Below are positions 22,514-31,899 of a stretch of 64,000 bases of DNA, piece by piece (the first letter of the stretch is position 1; each line of letters begins with the position of its first letter). The notes under the pieces were generated by a model, which worked only from the letters and a program-made list of their open reading frames with translations, searched no databases and was not told the origin of the DNA. The translations under genes were made by a program, and so were the position numbers. Source of the DNA: Ehretia macrophylla. Taxonomy: Eukaryota > Streptophyta > Magnoliopsida > Boraginales > Ehretiaceae. The stretch lies in contig CM075783.1 of assembly GCA_037974665.1 (NCBI GenBank), positions 18,198,762 to 18,262,761 of the forward strand, in the 5' to 3' direction.

Positions 22514-23263
22514 TCATATTTCTCTTTCAACGGATGCTTGAAACTGCTTGAATACATCCAACACTTGATCTTTAGACTTCAAGGTATATGCCCAAGTCTT
22601 CCTGGAGTGGTCATCAATAAACGTCACAAAGTAAAGGGAACCACTAAGTGTTTTAATTTTCATCGGACCACATACATCCGAATGTACCAACTCAAGTACA
22701 TTTTCCTTCCTGGAAGGTGGATGACTCTGGAAAGAAACCCTGTTCTGCTTTCCTGCAAAACACTGATCACATTTTCTCATATGTGCATCTGTTAGTCCCG
22801 ATAAAATTTTCTTCTTGGATAAAACTGAAATTCCCTTCTCACTCATGTGATCCAGTCTCTTGTGCCACAACTCTGTTGCATCTTCATTCTCCACTGCATT
22901 AACAATGCTCCTGGAAACCTTTGAGTTCATCAAATACAAAGTTGAGCATTTCTTATCTCTGGCTACAACCATAGAGCCCCTTGTAAGTTTCCATTGACCA
23001 TTACCGAAGGTATTGAGAAAACCTTCATCATCAAGTCTACCTGTAAAGATCAAACTCAATCGAATGTCAGGAACATGTTTCACATCTTTAAGGATTAATT
23101 TGCTACCATTTTCGGTCTCCAAACAAACATCTCCTATACCGACAACTTTGGAGACACCATAATTACCCATTTTCACAACCCCAAAATTACCAGTTGTATA
23201 AGACATAAAAAAGTCCTTTTGAGAAGTACCATGAATAGAAGCACCACTATCATCACCCAACAT
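22514..23263 (-). pseudogene. Tork protease, gag-pre-integrase and integrase N-half
   Basis: DDSGASIHGTSQKDFF is the aspartic protease motif (family D-S-G-A-S). VKMGNYGVSKVVGIGDVC and LKDVKHVPDIRLSL follow. The integrase zinc-binding region contains ELWHKRLDHMSEKGISVL and KCDQCFAGKQ. The core begins LELVHSDVCGPM with TFIDDHSRKTWAYTLKSKDQ (first catalytic Asp). The frame is displaced from gag near 23257 and ends in a nonsense codon at 22514-22516. Confidence 0.93.
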
Positions 23264-24135
23264 GTATCATGACATGCAAGATTAATAACATCACTATCAT
23301 ATACAATGAAAAACTCTTGTGTAGTGATAGCAACTCGATCTTTACCACTATCATCATCTTTCTTCTTATCATTATATTTGTTTTTATTTTCATTTTGCAA
23401 TATTCTGCAAAATCTCTTGATATGACCCGTTTTTCCACAGTGATGACATTTGACATTACTGTACTTCCCTCTTGACTTGCTTCTACTACTTCCTCTATTT
23501 TTCGAACCTTTTTGCTTATTCCTCTCCCTAGATTCAGTAACCAAAGCATCTGACTCTGAAGATGAATTTTGTGACTTTCTTCTAGCTTCTTCATTTAAAA
23601 GTCTACTTTTAGCTAGATTCAAAGTGATTCCACCATCTGGGGTTGAGTTACACAATGACATTCTAAATGTCTCCCATGAGTCCGGTAAAGTACCAAGAAG
23701 CAATAACCCCTTAAGTTCATCATCCAATTTAATTCCAGTGGCAACTAACTGATTTATAATCCCAATATATTCATTTACATGATCAATTATAGGGGTTTTA
23801 TGTTGGTATCTCAAACCTATCAATTGTTTTATCAAAAACAACTTGTTGCTCCCACACTTTTGTGCATACAATTCTTCAAGTTTGTTCCATAATGTGCGTG
23901 CATGTGTTTCTTCACTAATGTGGTTCATCACATTATCATCTACCCATGTCCTGATATAACCACACAATTGCTTGTGAAATAACTCCCATTCTTCATCAGT
24001 TTTATTTGCGAGTTTTTCAATAGTAAATACCGGTAGATAATAATCTTTCACATACAACAAGTCTTCCATTTTTCTTTTTCACATGGCATAATTCAAACCA
24101 TTCAAAAATATCATTCTACTTGTATTAACTTCCAT
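23264..24135 (-). pseudogene. Tork gag
   Basis: The family start appears to be the ATG at 24133-24135 (MEVNTSRMIFLNGLNYAM), followed by a stop at 24079-24081 where related proteins have Trp. The frame continues open as KRKMEDLLYVKDYYLPVF through the capsid-like UBN2 region (LWNKLEELYAQK, LLLGTLPDSWETFRMSL). A CCHC zinc knuckle CHHCGKTGHIKRFC lies at about 23405-23446. About 290 codons remain before the frameshift into the protease frame. Confidence 0.93.
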
Positions 24136-24163
24136 TGTTTATACAAAACAACAATTCAATAAC

Positions 24164-24179
24164 CAAGCTCTGAGGCCAC
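24164..24179 (-). promoter_or_regulatory. Primer-binding site of the Tork element
   Basis: On the minus strand the 5' LTR is followed by TGGCCTCAGAGCTTGG, matching most of the initiator-Met tRNA primer site TGGTATCAGAGC. Confidence 0.85.
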
Positions 24180-24181
24180 TT

Positions 24182-24955
24182 TATTGGGAGGAAACCCGAA
24201 ATCAAAGATAACAACAACAACAAAGCATAAAAATGCACAATGGAATTAACACCTCCCGCTTTGTGTAAACGTGTTAGGAAGCAACAAATAGAGCCAAACA
24301 ACAATATGCACAAATCTGCCCAATCTGAAAAATTTAAGCAAATAAAGCAACACCAAGATTTTAACGTGGAAAACCTCCCCAACGTGGAGAGTAAAAATCA
24401 CGGGACCGTAGTCTATCCAAAAACTTCCACTATCAACAAATAATGGGTACAAGAGAGTCTTCTCTAGCTACAACTAGAGGCATACACAATACATTCACCA
24501 AGAATAATACATTCTTGCAAACTTTGCATCAACAAAAGAGATTAAACCAAGAAGTAGGAAAGAAATCACCAAAAATGTCATCACTGTTCACGTCAGAAAA
24601 ATAGGCTGTAGAGAGCTCTAAATCTGATCTCCACCATTCAGATTGAAGATCCAAGAGTTGTGAACATGCATACAAAATTTCAGCTCAATCGGACCACAAA
24701 TGACCTTCCGATCGTTGATGAAGATGGCGCAGAATGAACTTTTTGCTATCTTTCTCACTGTTTTTCTCTCTGTTTCTTTCTCTCTCTCTCTCGTTCACTC
24801 ACTCTCTTTTTCAAAACAAGTGACAGACCAGTCAAAGCTAGTCTGTCCATTCCATTATTTTTTTTTTGTTTATTGTTTTTCTCTTTTTTTGTTTTTTTTT
24901 GGTCAAAAAGCAAAAGCATAATTATACCAACGCACATGGGTTGGTCTACTCAACA
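24182..24955 (-). repeat. 5' LTR of the Tork element
   Basis: Matches the 19372-20143 LTR along its length. The terminal dinucleotide at 24182 is TA instead of TG, a single-base loss of the canonical end. It contains the same (CT)n and T-rich blocks. Confidence 0.93.
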
Positions 24956-25334
24956 AAAACCCTTTCTAGCAAATTTTTAATATTAATTGTTTTACCAAAA
25001 AACAAAAATGCAAAAGAGATATTTGAGTCAAACCAAAGACTCCTTCTTGGTTAATTATAGTCAAATAACCACTATGACAATCACTTTGTGATGCTTAATT
25101 TTACTTTCTTGAATGTAACATGAAGAAACTGGAGGGACATTAACGCATGGTTATTAAAGCCAATTTTGTAGAAACAATATAAGAGCAATTTTATTCAATA
25201 TAGCAAAAAGAAACGTGTTCATTCAAGCAAAAACTATAACCAGCTAAATATTAGACGCGTGAAACACAAATTTTTTGTACCCAGTTGGTTAAGAATTTTC
25301 CTATCACGATTGTGCTTTTTAAGATTGTGCTTAC

Positions 25335-25406
25335 CTAACATTTGGCGGACTTTCGAAGTTACTTGTAGTAACTCTTGGTACACAACAGAATAAATTTTAA
25401 AGAAGC
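25335..25406 (-). CDS. Ankyrin gene, exon 6
   Basis: 72-nt open exon, CAG acceptor, GTAAGCAC donor. It encodes FFKIYSVVYQELLQVTSKVR followed by QML and a split Val codon completed by exon 7 (G + TT). In ACD6/ITN1-like proteins this position holds a hydrophobic/basic helix just before the ...IKHIYDLKLMH... block, which here is the start of exon 7. It was identified by splice signals, phase and context, as it is too short for similarity alone. Confidence 0.65.
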
Positions 25407-25462
25407 CTGTCACGAAATGAGAAAGAGAATGTTAGAGCCACTAAATTGAGAAAGAGGAGAAC

Positions 25463-25583
25463 CATTCACTAAACCATTCATTGAGACAGTATGAAGCTTT
25501 TGTAATGCAGGTTGGGCTGATCTTTTAGTTTCAATGCCAGTAATGCTTTCTCCAGTCATGCTAATATCATTGTAAATCAGGCA
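25463..25583 (-). CDS. Ankyrin gene, probable exon 5
   Basis: 121-nt open segment, acceptor ATGACAAG, weak donor GTTCTCCT, phase 0 in and phase 1 out, fitting exons 4 and 6. It encodes CLIYNDISMTGESITGIETK, then a variable linker ending NGLVNG. Linkers between the ankyrin block and the pre-PGG region vary in this family, so homology support is weak. Donor and acceptor are the least certain of the model. Confidence 0.45.
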
Positions 25584-25799
25584 CTTGTCATTTGTCAAAC
25601 CAAATATATTTTAAGAAGTTTCCGAAAACGTTTCTACAATTTTCTTCACTACTGCCGAAAAAATGTATAGTTACGTCCGCGATACGAGTAAAAATATTTA
25701 ATTGCACAAGAATGGTGCTGAAGACAGACAAAACATGGAGGTAAAAACTTGCATGTGCGACATGTCGTTCTAGAATAAAAGAAAACTTGAGAAAAGAAC

Positions 25800-25894
25800 C
25801 TTGCGTGCTGAAAATTGAACGGTTGAATGTTCCTGAGATGGAATTGCTGGGATCAGCCCTTCTACTTCCATGGTTTTGGAATTTATAGGGATAT
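25800..25894 (-). CDS. Ankyrin gene, probable exon 4
   Basis: 95-nt open exon, TTTTAG acceptor, donor GTTCTTTT. Joined to exon 3 the phase gives IIYSYIPINSK, close to the IYS-x-IPV turn that follows the PHAFLSG segment in this family. About 31 residues; splice model inferred. Confidence 0.55.
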
Positions 25895-26076
25895 CTAAAA
25901 GATGAACAAATTAATAAAAGATAATGATTAGACATTTAATTGACTTAAAATGAGCTCACTTAACTTCCAGTTTCTTAGGAAGTGTCAAGATGAGAAAGAT
26001 AACCATTGGTAAATGTAAAAGTATGCTGCATGAAATCAATATGTGATCGATCTGTTATTAATGAAGAAAAGGAATT

Positions 26077-27170
26077 CGCAGACCTAGAATTGGCAAATGG
26101 GTCAGCTCGGTACCGCCTGACACGACTCGACCGAATCGTGGGTTAAGAAAAATGAGTCTGACTCAACACATATGTTTAGTGGACTGAGCTAGGCTGAGCT
26201 TAGTTCTTGAAATATAGAACCCAACTTGGCCCACAAGCCCGTTACCATGAATCGCGAGCTGGACCGAGCTGGGCTGGGCCAGCCAATCTTTTTATTTTTT
26301 ATTTTTTATTAGTGTATTCTGAATTTTAATAGTTAGATTAATAACGAAAAAAACTTAAGCTTAAATTTTTTTTACGAAAAAGTTAATTTAACAATTAACA
26401 AAACATAAGTTGATTGATAATATTAATATAAATGATAAAATATTACTTAACAAATCACAAGTTCACGAGACACGGATACGTTACTAATAAATATAAAAAA
26501 AAGAACATTATATAAATGCATGAAAAAAGTTGGTGGAGAAGTTCTCCATTTTATTATGCTCCTTGTGTGGATGTTTGGGCCTGTTGGTGGTGGTGGCGGC
26601 AGTGGTTGAGGATTAAAATAGTTTGGAACATTTGAGTGTTGAGATACAAGATATCTTACAAGCGTTCTAGTTCCAAATTTAAGACGAAATATATATTTAC
26701 GTTCACAATAGTTACATACCCATATTCTTTAAAGTAAGCAAAATGATTCCAAACATTTGAACGTAATCATTGTGAAAGATTTTTTTCTCCCATAGCCATA
26801 GATATTGTGTATTCTCTTGTAATAAAATAAATATATAGTTTTGTAGTAAAATGAAGTTTAATATACTAACTATTTATAAGAAAAATTACATGTACAAATT
26901 ATAATCTCAAGATAGGTTTTATCTGGGCTCGAATTGGGCCTGAGCTAGACTCGAGCTGGGTTGGACTGAGCTTATGGGCTGAGCTGGGTTGGGCTTGGGT
27001 ACAAATGGGTTAGGTCCAAAAATATATGACCCTACTCGGCCCATCTATATGTGATGGGCTGAACCGAGTCGAACCTACTTTCATTTGAACTGGGTTAGGC
27101 CCAAATTTTCGTACGTTGGGTTGAACTGGGCCTGTATTAGCCCAACCCAAATGCCACCTCTACGCAGACC
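26077..27170. mobile_element. Non-autonomous hAT-like transposon (1,078 bp)
   Basis: The element at 26085-27162 is flanked by a perfect 8-bp TSD, CGCAGACC (26077-26084 and 27163-27170). Terminal inverted repeats are TAGAATTGGCAAATGGGT and, reversed from the right end, TAGAGGTGGCATTTGGGT. Both subterminal regions are rich in GGGCTGAGCTGGGTTGGG-type motifs in opposite orientations, as in plant hAT elements. The AT-rich interior has no transposase ORF. It lies in the ankyrin-gene intron between exons 3 and 4. Confidence 0.93.
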
Positions 27171-27261
27171 AATGTGTATACTTCAAGAGCTAAGATGTAT
27201 TTTATTGTTTCTAAGTTTAAAATAAGTTTTAATTTCGACCACCTCAATAATTTTTGCTTTT

Positions 27262-27384
27262 AGTATTGCGTAGAATTGTTTTGTCAAGATGATGATCCAC
27301 AAACAAAAATAGATCAGCAACAGTATTATTTTTTTGATCGGGTCCGCATACTATTTTAGTATTGCGTAGAATTGTTTTGTCAAT
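27262..27384. repeat. Short direct repeat TTTTAGTATTGCGTAGAATT
   Basis: A roughly 30-bp sequence at about 27259 recurs at about 27353, bracketing about 65 bp. It may be a small local duplication; no element ends were recognised. Confidence 0.5.
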
Positions 27385-27461
27385 ATTTTTTGCTTTTAGA
27401 GATTATAGACTACTCTTTAGAAAATACTTAGCTATAATCAAAGGGGGCAATTACCACCTAC

Positions 27462-28664
27462 TAGGAAATGACAATGGGCGGGTTTGGGCGGAGAAACTTA
27501 TCCCCACACCCGGCTCCATCACCTAAAAGGATACCCTATCCCTCCCTCCCTCCAACCCCCCCCCCCCCCCCCCCATTCTCTACAAAGAGTTGTGTAGTTA
27601 ATGAGTAACTTACACATACTCATTTATTATCACATGACTTTAGAAATAGAAATAGATCGGATCCCCCAAAAAACTGAAAACTTGAACTCAAACTCAATTA
27701 GGTTATTATTATGAAATTCGAATATGAAACTCGATGTGTTTAAGATCTTCTTATCAAATTTGAGCTCGATAAATATTAAAAAGAAGGCGCGTATCGAACC
27801 CAAACACAATATTTAAAAAAACTCAGATAGCTTTTCAAAAGAAGGTGGGTATCGAACCCAAACACAATAATTAAAAAAAAAATCAAAATGTCTATTCAAT
27901 GGGAAAAATAGCCTACAAAAAAATGTTAAAAAAACCTTCACAAATAAAATGAACAAAAATAAATACACAACAAGATAATGAGCTCAAAAATAAACCATAT
28001 ATCTCCATATTTGTCCATAAAGAAAATTTCAATCCCAATAAAAGTAAAACAATATAGTTCTACAAGAATTAGTTCTTATTGTAATTAGGTAAAGGGTTCT
28101 TGCTATAAAACTTATTATTACTTTAAATTTAAACATTATATATGTTATATATGTATATGAATATAGAAAATTATATGTTATATATGTATATGAATATAGA
28201 AAATTAAGGTAATAATCGGATTTTAAGGTTTTTCAATGTCGAAACCTTATCAGCTTTTCCATCCGCAATATCTCTTAAAAATACGCTTTTATGGTTACCT
28301 TATCCCTTCTAGATTCAAGTTCATAGTTAGTTCGGATATCCACCAATTTAAGTTTAAACTCTATCCACCTATAATCCTTATATGACTTCTAAATACTCAA
28401 TTATTATAGGGTTAAATCTACTTTATAACCCTCATGTTTATACATGCGCTGACACTTTTTCCCCTCATATGGGTTATAAAGTGGACGCCCCACCCTTGCT
28501 GCGCTTGTCTTTTTATCTTTGTGATTTCTTTTCTATTTTTTCAGGTATTCTTTCCTGTGATTGTCCGAGATATTAACCTTTTATCCGTATTTGTTTTCTT
28601 AGTTCCAAGGGAGCCATAGTGCGCTAGCGCTAGTGAGTTAGCGTAACAACTTAAAGTGCCTTGG

Positions 28665-28695
<31 letters not shown>

Positions 28696-28832
28696 GTGTG
28701 GGGAATCCACATTCCCCACGGATATATGTGGATAGGGTTGGGTGAGATGGGTGTTAGGGGTGATATTTTTAAGGTAACTGGGCGATAGGGATAAGTCTCA
28801 TCGCCCCAGACCTATCTCGTTGCCATCGCTAA
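27462..28832. mobile_element. Possible second hAT-like element, ends only
   Basis: TAGGAAATGACAATGGGCGGG at 27460 and the reverse complement of the sequence ending 28832 (TAGCGATGGCAACGAGATAGG) look like related terminal repeats. Both are followed by ACTTATCCC and CACCC-rich sequence. No matching 8-bp TSD was found. The interval contains a C homopolymer (27557-27574), a T homopolymer (about 28665-28691) and no gene. Confidence 0.4.
28141..28206. repeat. Perfect 33-bp tandem duplication
   Basis: TATGTTATATATGTATATGA and the 13 bases after it are repeated without change at 28141-28173 and 28174-28206. AT-rich, no coding content. Confidence 0.9.
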
Positions 28833-29054
28833 GCAAAATACATCAAGAAAGCTAAGTGTCACTGATCCCATACATGAGGGCTATTAAATGGAAAAATCTC
28901 TTATAAAAGTAATAGTAAGTTTTAATTATCCCGCATTTATCTCATTTAACTGTATTTCTCGAGTCATTCAATTGAAACGGAATTGTTAAATGAGAATTTT
29001 TTTTTTTGAAAAACATAATAAGAACTTATACAAATATAAGAAGAAGAAACTTAC

Positions 29055-29192
29055 AAGAATATATTATTGACTGCAACATATTTAATCGGGTTCCACTTAG
29101 AAAAGCATGAGGCCGTTCAACCAACAAGACCAATAGTGAAACAGCAAGGTCGAATGACAAATCTCCATAATCCAGAAAACAAAGAGCTAAAT
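29055..29192 (-). CDS. Ankyrin gene, exon 3
   Basis: 138-nt open exon, CTCTAG acceptor, GTAAGTTT donor. Joined to exon 2 it gives GMYDLALCFLDYGD, then SLLVLLVERPHAFLSG and LNMLQSIIYS. This is the last ankyrin-like segment of the family (M-Y-D-L-A-L...L-V-L-A-x-R-P-x-A-F-x-S-G...I-Y-S). An ATT microsatellite lies in the preceding intron near 29210. Phase is 1 at both ends. Confidence 0.8.
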
Positions 29193-29283
29193 CTAGAGTG
29201 CCAAAATAATAATAATAATAATTATTATGTCAGAACTGTATAAAAGAAATTGCATGTGTAGAGGTTCTCGTAAGTGCTCTCAC

Positions 29284-29757
29284 CATACATTCCAGAAACA
29301 ATTGCAGATCTGATAACGTCGTTGGCCATATCCTTTGGAAGTTTCTTATCTTCCATGGTAACTGAAAGCAGAAAATGAGTCATCTCGAGTTCTTCACGAG
29401 ATGCAGCCAATTCGATCGGTAAATAGCCCCATTTGTCACGGATATTAGGCAATTCAGGATTTTTTTCTATTAACAGCTTGGCTACTTGAAGATTGCCTCT
29501 AAATGCAGCCCAATGTAGAGCAGACCAGCCATTTTCAGAGCTCATTGCCAGTCTCTCCGGTGGCGTCAGATCTAGAAACTTCTGTATCTTAGGCATCTCC
29601 AGCTCCAGCTTAATAGCCACAACAAGCGGCGTATCGTTGTCTTTTCCACATGGACCATCGATTGCCTCAGGGTAGTCTTCCAGCATATAGTCGACCCCTT
29701 CCCAGTCACCTTCCTCTAGATATCTATAGAAAGCCAATTTCCATATTGGACTTTTAT
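29284..29757 (-). CDS. Ankyrin gene, exon 2 (ankyrin repeats)
   Basis: 474-nt open exon, CAG acceptor, GTGAGAGC donor. Starts KSPIWKLAFYRYLEEGDWEG. Ankyrin repeats are visible: DNDTPLVVAIKLE, then ENGWSALHWAAFRGNLQVAK with LLIEKNPEL, then DKWGYLPIELAASREELEMT with HFLL. These helix-turn-helix units mediate protein binding. Together with exons 1, 3 and 7 this identifies an ACD6/ITN1-like ankyrin protein, a plant family usually anchored by a C-terminal PGG membrane domain and involved in defence or salt signalling. No internal stops. Confidence 0.92.
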
Positions 29758-30487
29758 CTGCTTTGTTGGTGTTTCAAGAAAGAGTCAGAAAACGATTAAA
29801 AAATAAGCATAAAATACATGAATCTGGATTCCCTTTTAGTTATTAGTGTTTCTGAGCCATTTGAAGATGAAACTCTAACCATTCATCTTACTATTAAAAT
29901 GTTGATACTGAGACAGAAAAAAGAGAATGAGGAGGGAATAAAAAGAAAAATCAAAGCGGAGAAAATTTTGAATTTTAAAATACATTGATAATTAGTTTTT
30001 TTTTTCTTATTTTATTTAAATAAGGCTTAAAACTGTACAATACATAAGTTACCAGTAAGAATTAATCTTACAACATTTCACAATCACAACAAGTAATTAG
30101 AATTGCACTTTATAGTCACTCTCATTAAGACTAGTGCCCTAAATCTCACGGAATCTCCTTTTTGTGGGAAATGACTATATTTGTACTGCCCTAGAAGAAT
30201 ATTGTATTGTCTTAAACAAAGGTAGGAGATAGTTTTTAGGAGTGAGATATAAGTGAAGTGTTGTGGTATAAAATAAAATAAAAAGAACCTGGGTTTAGTG
30301 CTCGCGAAATGACAAATATCAATTTTCTTGCCTTAGTTAACTATACGAATGCAATTATACGGAAACATGTATATGGTGAACTATACGTGCACTTCAACCA
30401 CTCCGCCCACCACACCCCCCACCCCCAACCCAAACCAAAAATAAAAAATAAAAAATATACGCGCACATATTCATGTTAGTTTCTTAC

Positions 30488-30629
30488 CATCATGCAAATC
30501 TCTAACACCCATTTGCAGTTGCGGCAGAGGCGATGGTGTGGTGTTTCCCGTTGATTCGATATCTTCGACAATATTGTCATCGTCCATCTTCGATAGCAGT
30601 GGAGGAGTCGAAGCTGCAGAACTGCTCAT
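30488..30629 (-). CDS. Ankyrin gene, exon 1 (start codon)
   Basis: ATG at 30627-30629 opens MSSSAASTPPLLSKMDDDNI, then a polar linker and LQLQMGVRDLHD-type residues, ending at a strong donor (GGTAAGAAA). Phase 1 fits exon 2, completing an Asp codon. No signal peptide. A second in-frame Met (position 15) is an alternative start. The region upstream (above 30630) is therefore the promoter side, with the degenerate repeats and a TIR element. Confidence 0.7.
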
Positions 30630-30659
30630 CGACACGATTTAGTGTTGCTAAGGAATGTC

Positions 30660-31045
30660 GTTCACGATCTGTCTTATAGAAACCACCTTTCTGGATCGTC
30701 AACTTCATTAGGTCAATTCTATTGTCATCAGCCATTTGGCTCGTGAGTTTTATTTGGTTTCACACTTTCATAGTCTCTTACTCAGAAAGAATTAGCTATT
30801 TGGCTCGTCAGTTTTATTAGGTTTCACACTTTTTTTTGGATGATTAGGTTTCACACATTCACAGTCTTTAGTACCAGACAATCTTGCATTCAAAAGGTCA
30901 GCTGTTTGGCTTGTCTTTACTTCAATTAAGAAAGACCTGCGATTTGGCTCGTAAATTTTATTTGGTATCATATCAGTCGTTAGGTGGGAATCTTCAATTA
31001 AAATTGACCGGCTGTTTGGCTTGTCAACTTTATTAGTATCATACA
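30660..31045. repeat. Degenerate repeats upstream of the ankyrin gene
   Basis: Variants of a module containing TTTGGCTCGTnAnTTTTATTnGG followed by TTTCACAC or ATCAT recur about five times (near 30733, 30798, 30905, 30953 and 31014). They lie 100-400 bp upstream of the proposed start codon. Regulatory function is unknown. Confidence 0.55.
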
Positions 31046-31672
31046 ATTTAAAAAGGTATTTTTTATTGATGCCCCTGTTAACAAAAGATAAGTGTGACTC
31101 AAATTTTATAAATTTTAAAAAGTGAGAGACAAGCCTCTTTTATTAGGAGTTTTTTTTAATTTTTTGTTAAAGTGGTGAAAAATATCCATTGTGCCCTTCA
31201 TTTGTTTTCTTTTTTTCTTTCTTGAGCTTTTCCCTTTTTCTCTTTTGTTTTTCTATTCTTTGGCTGCATCTGTGGTGAAGAACCTGCAGATTCAAAGAGA
31301 CTTGATTTTACCAAAAAAAAAGAAAAAGAGACTTGATGTTTAAAAGTGAAGGAAGATGAAGATTGAAAAAATGGTAGCGAGAACAGTATGAGTGGAGGAA
31401 ATGAGCGATGGAGGAGAGAGACTGGACTATGGTGAGAGAAAATTGGGGGCATAAATGGGATTCGTCATATTTTTAATAGAGGAAATGAGTGATGGAGGAG
31501 AGAGACTAGAGTTTAGTGAGAGAAAGTTGGGGGCATAAATGTGATTCGGTATATTTTTAATGGAGCATTTGACTTAAGAAGGAATTTGTTTCTCACTTTT
31601 ACAAAAATATGAGATTTGAGTCATACTTATTTTTTGTGGAAGGGGTCTTAATAAAAAATACCCATTTAAAAA
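31046..31672. mobile_element. TIR element (MITE, 609 bp) upstream of the ankyrin gene
   Basis: Ends are inverted: GGTATTTTTTATTGATGCCCC at 31055 and, reversed from 31663, GGGTATTTTTTATTAAGACC, continuing through TAAGTnTGACTCAAAT. The flanks share ATTTAAAAA (31046-31054 and 31664-31672), an 8-9-bp TSD. Inside is a tandem duplication of about 83 bp (about 31396-31480 and 31480-31563: GAGGAAATGAGYGATGGAGG ... GGGGGCATAAATG). The superfamily (hAT or Mutator-derived) is not settled. Confidence 0.85.
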
Positions 31673-31899
31673 GATCACCTATTAGGCTCCTCAATTTTGT
31701 CTTCTTTTGGAATTATATTCATCTTTAATTTAGCAGACATATCATAAGTTATGATCGTTTTAGTAAAAGGTGTCAAAGTTGATTTTTCTATGCGAGAGTT
31801 GACCGAACTTTGACCATCACTTAAGCTTATAAATGCAAAATTCAGCCAAAAAATGCCCAAAATTATTTTTCTTTCAGTTGACAGCCCTAGCTTCCATGA

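Larger units (their letters stand above)
19372..24955 (-). mobile_element. Tork-lineage Ty1/copia element, nearly full length
   Basis: Two LTRs of 772 and 774 bp (19372-20143 and 24182-24955) flank a 4.0 kb interior with PBS, gag, protease, integrase, RT and RNase H in copia order on the minus strand. Flanks are GAAAC (19367-19371) and AAAAC (24956-24960), a 5-bp TSD with one mismatch. Over the first 225 bp the LTRs differ at about 16 sites (about 7%, counted by eye), so the insertion is old. Protease and RT segments resemble TNT1/Tork proteins. It lies in the ankyrin-gene intron between exons 6 and 7, in the same orientation as the gene. Confidence 0.93.

Noticed and set aside
20328..22795. 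Several plus-strand ORFs of 60-120 codons
   Set aside because: Shadows of the minus-strand Tork pol reading frames.
24160..24180. tRNA-like sequence
   Set aside because: It is only the short primer-binding complement of initiator tRNA, not a tRNA gene.
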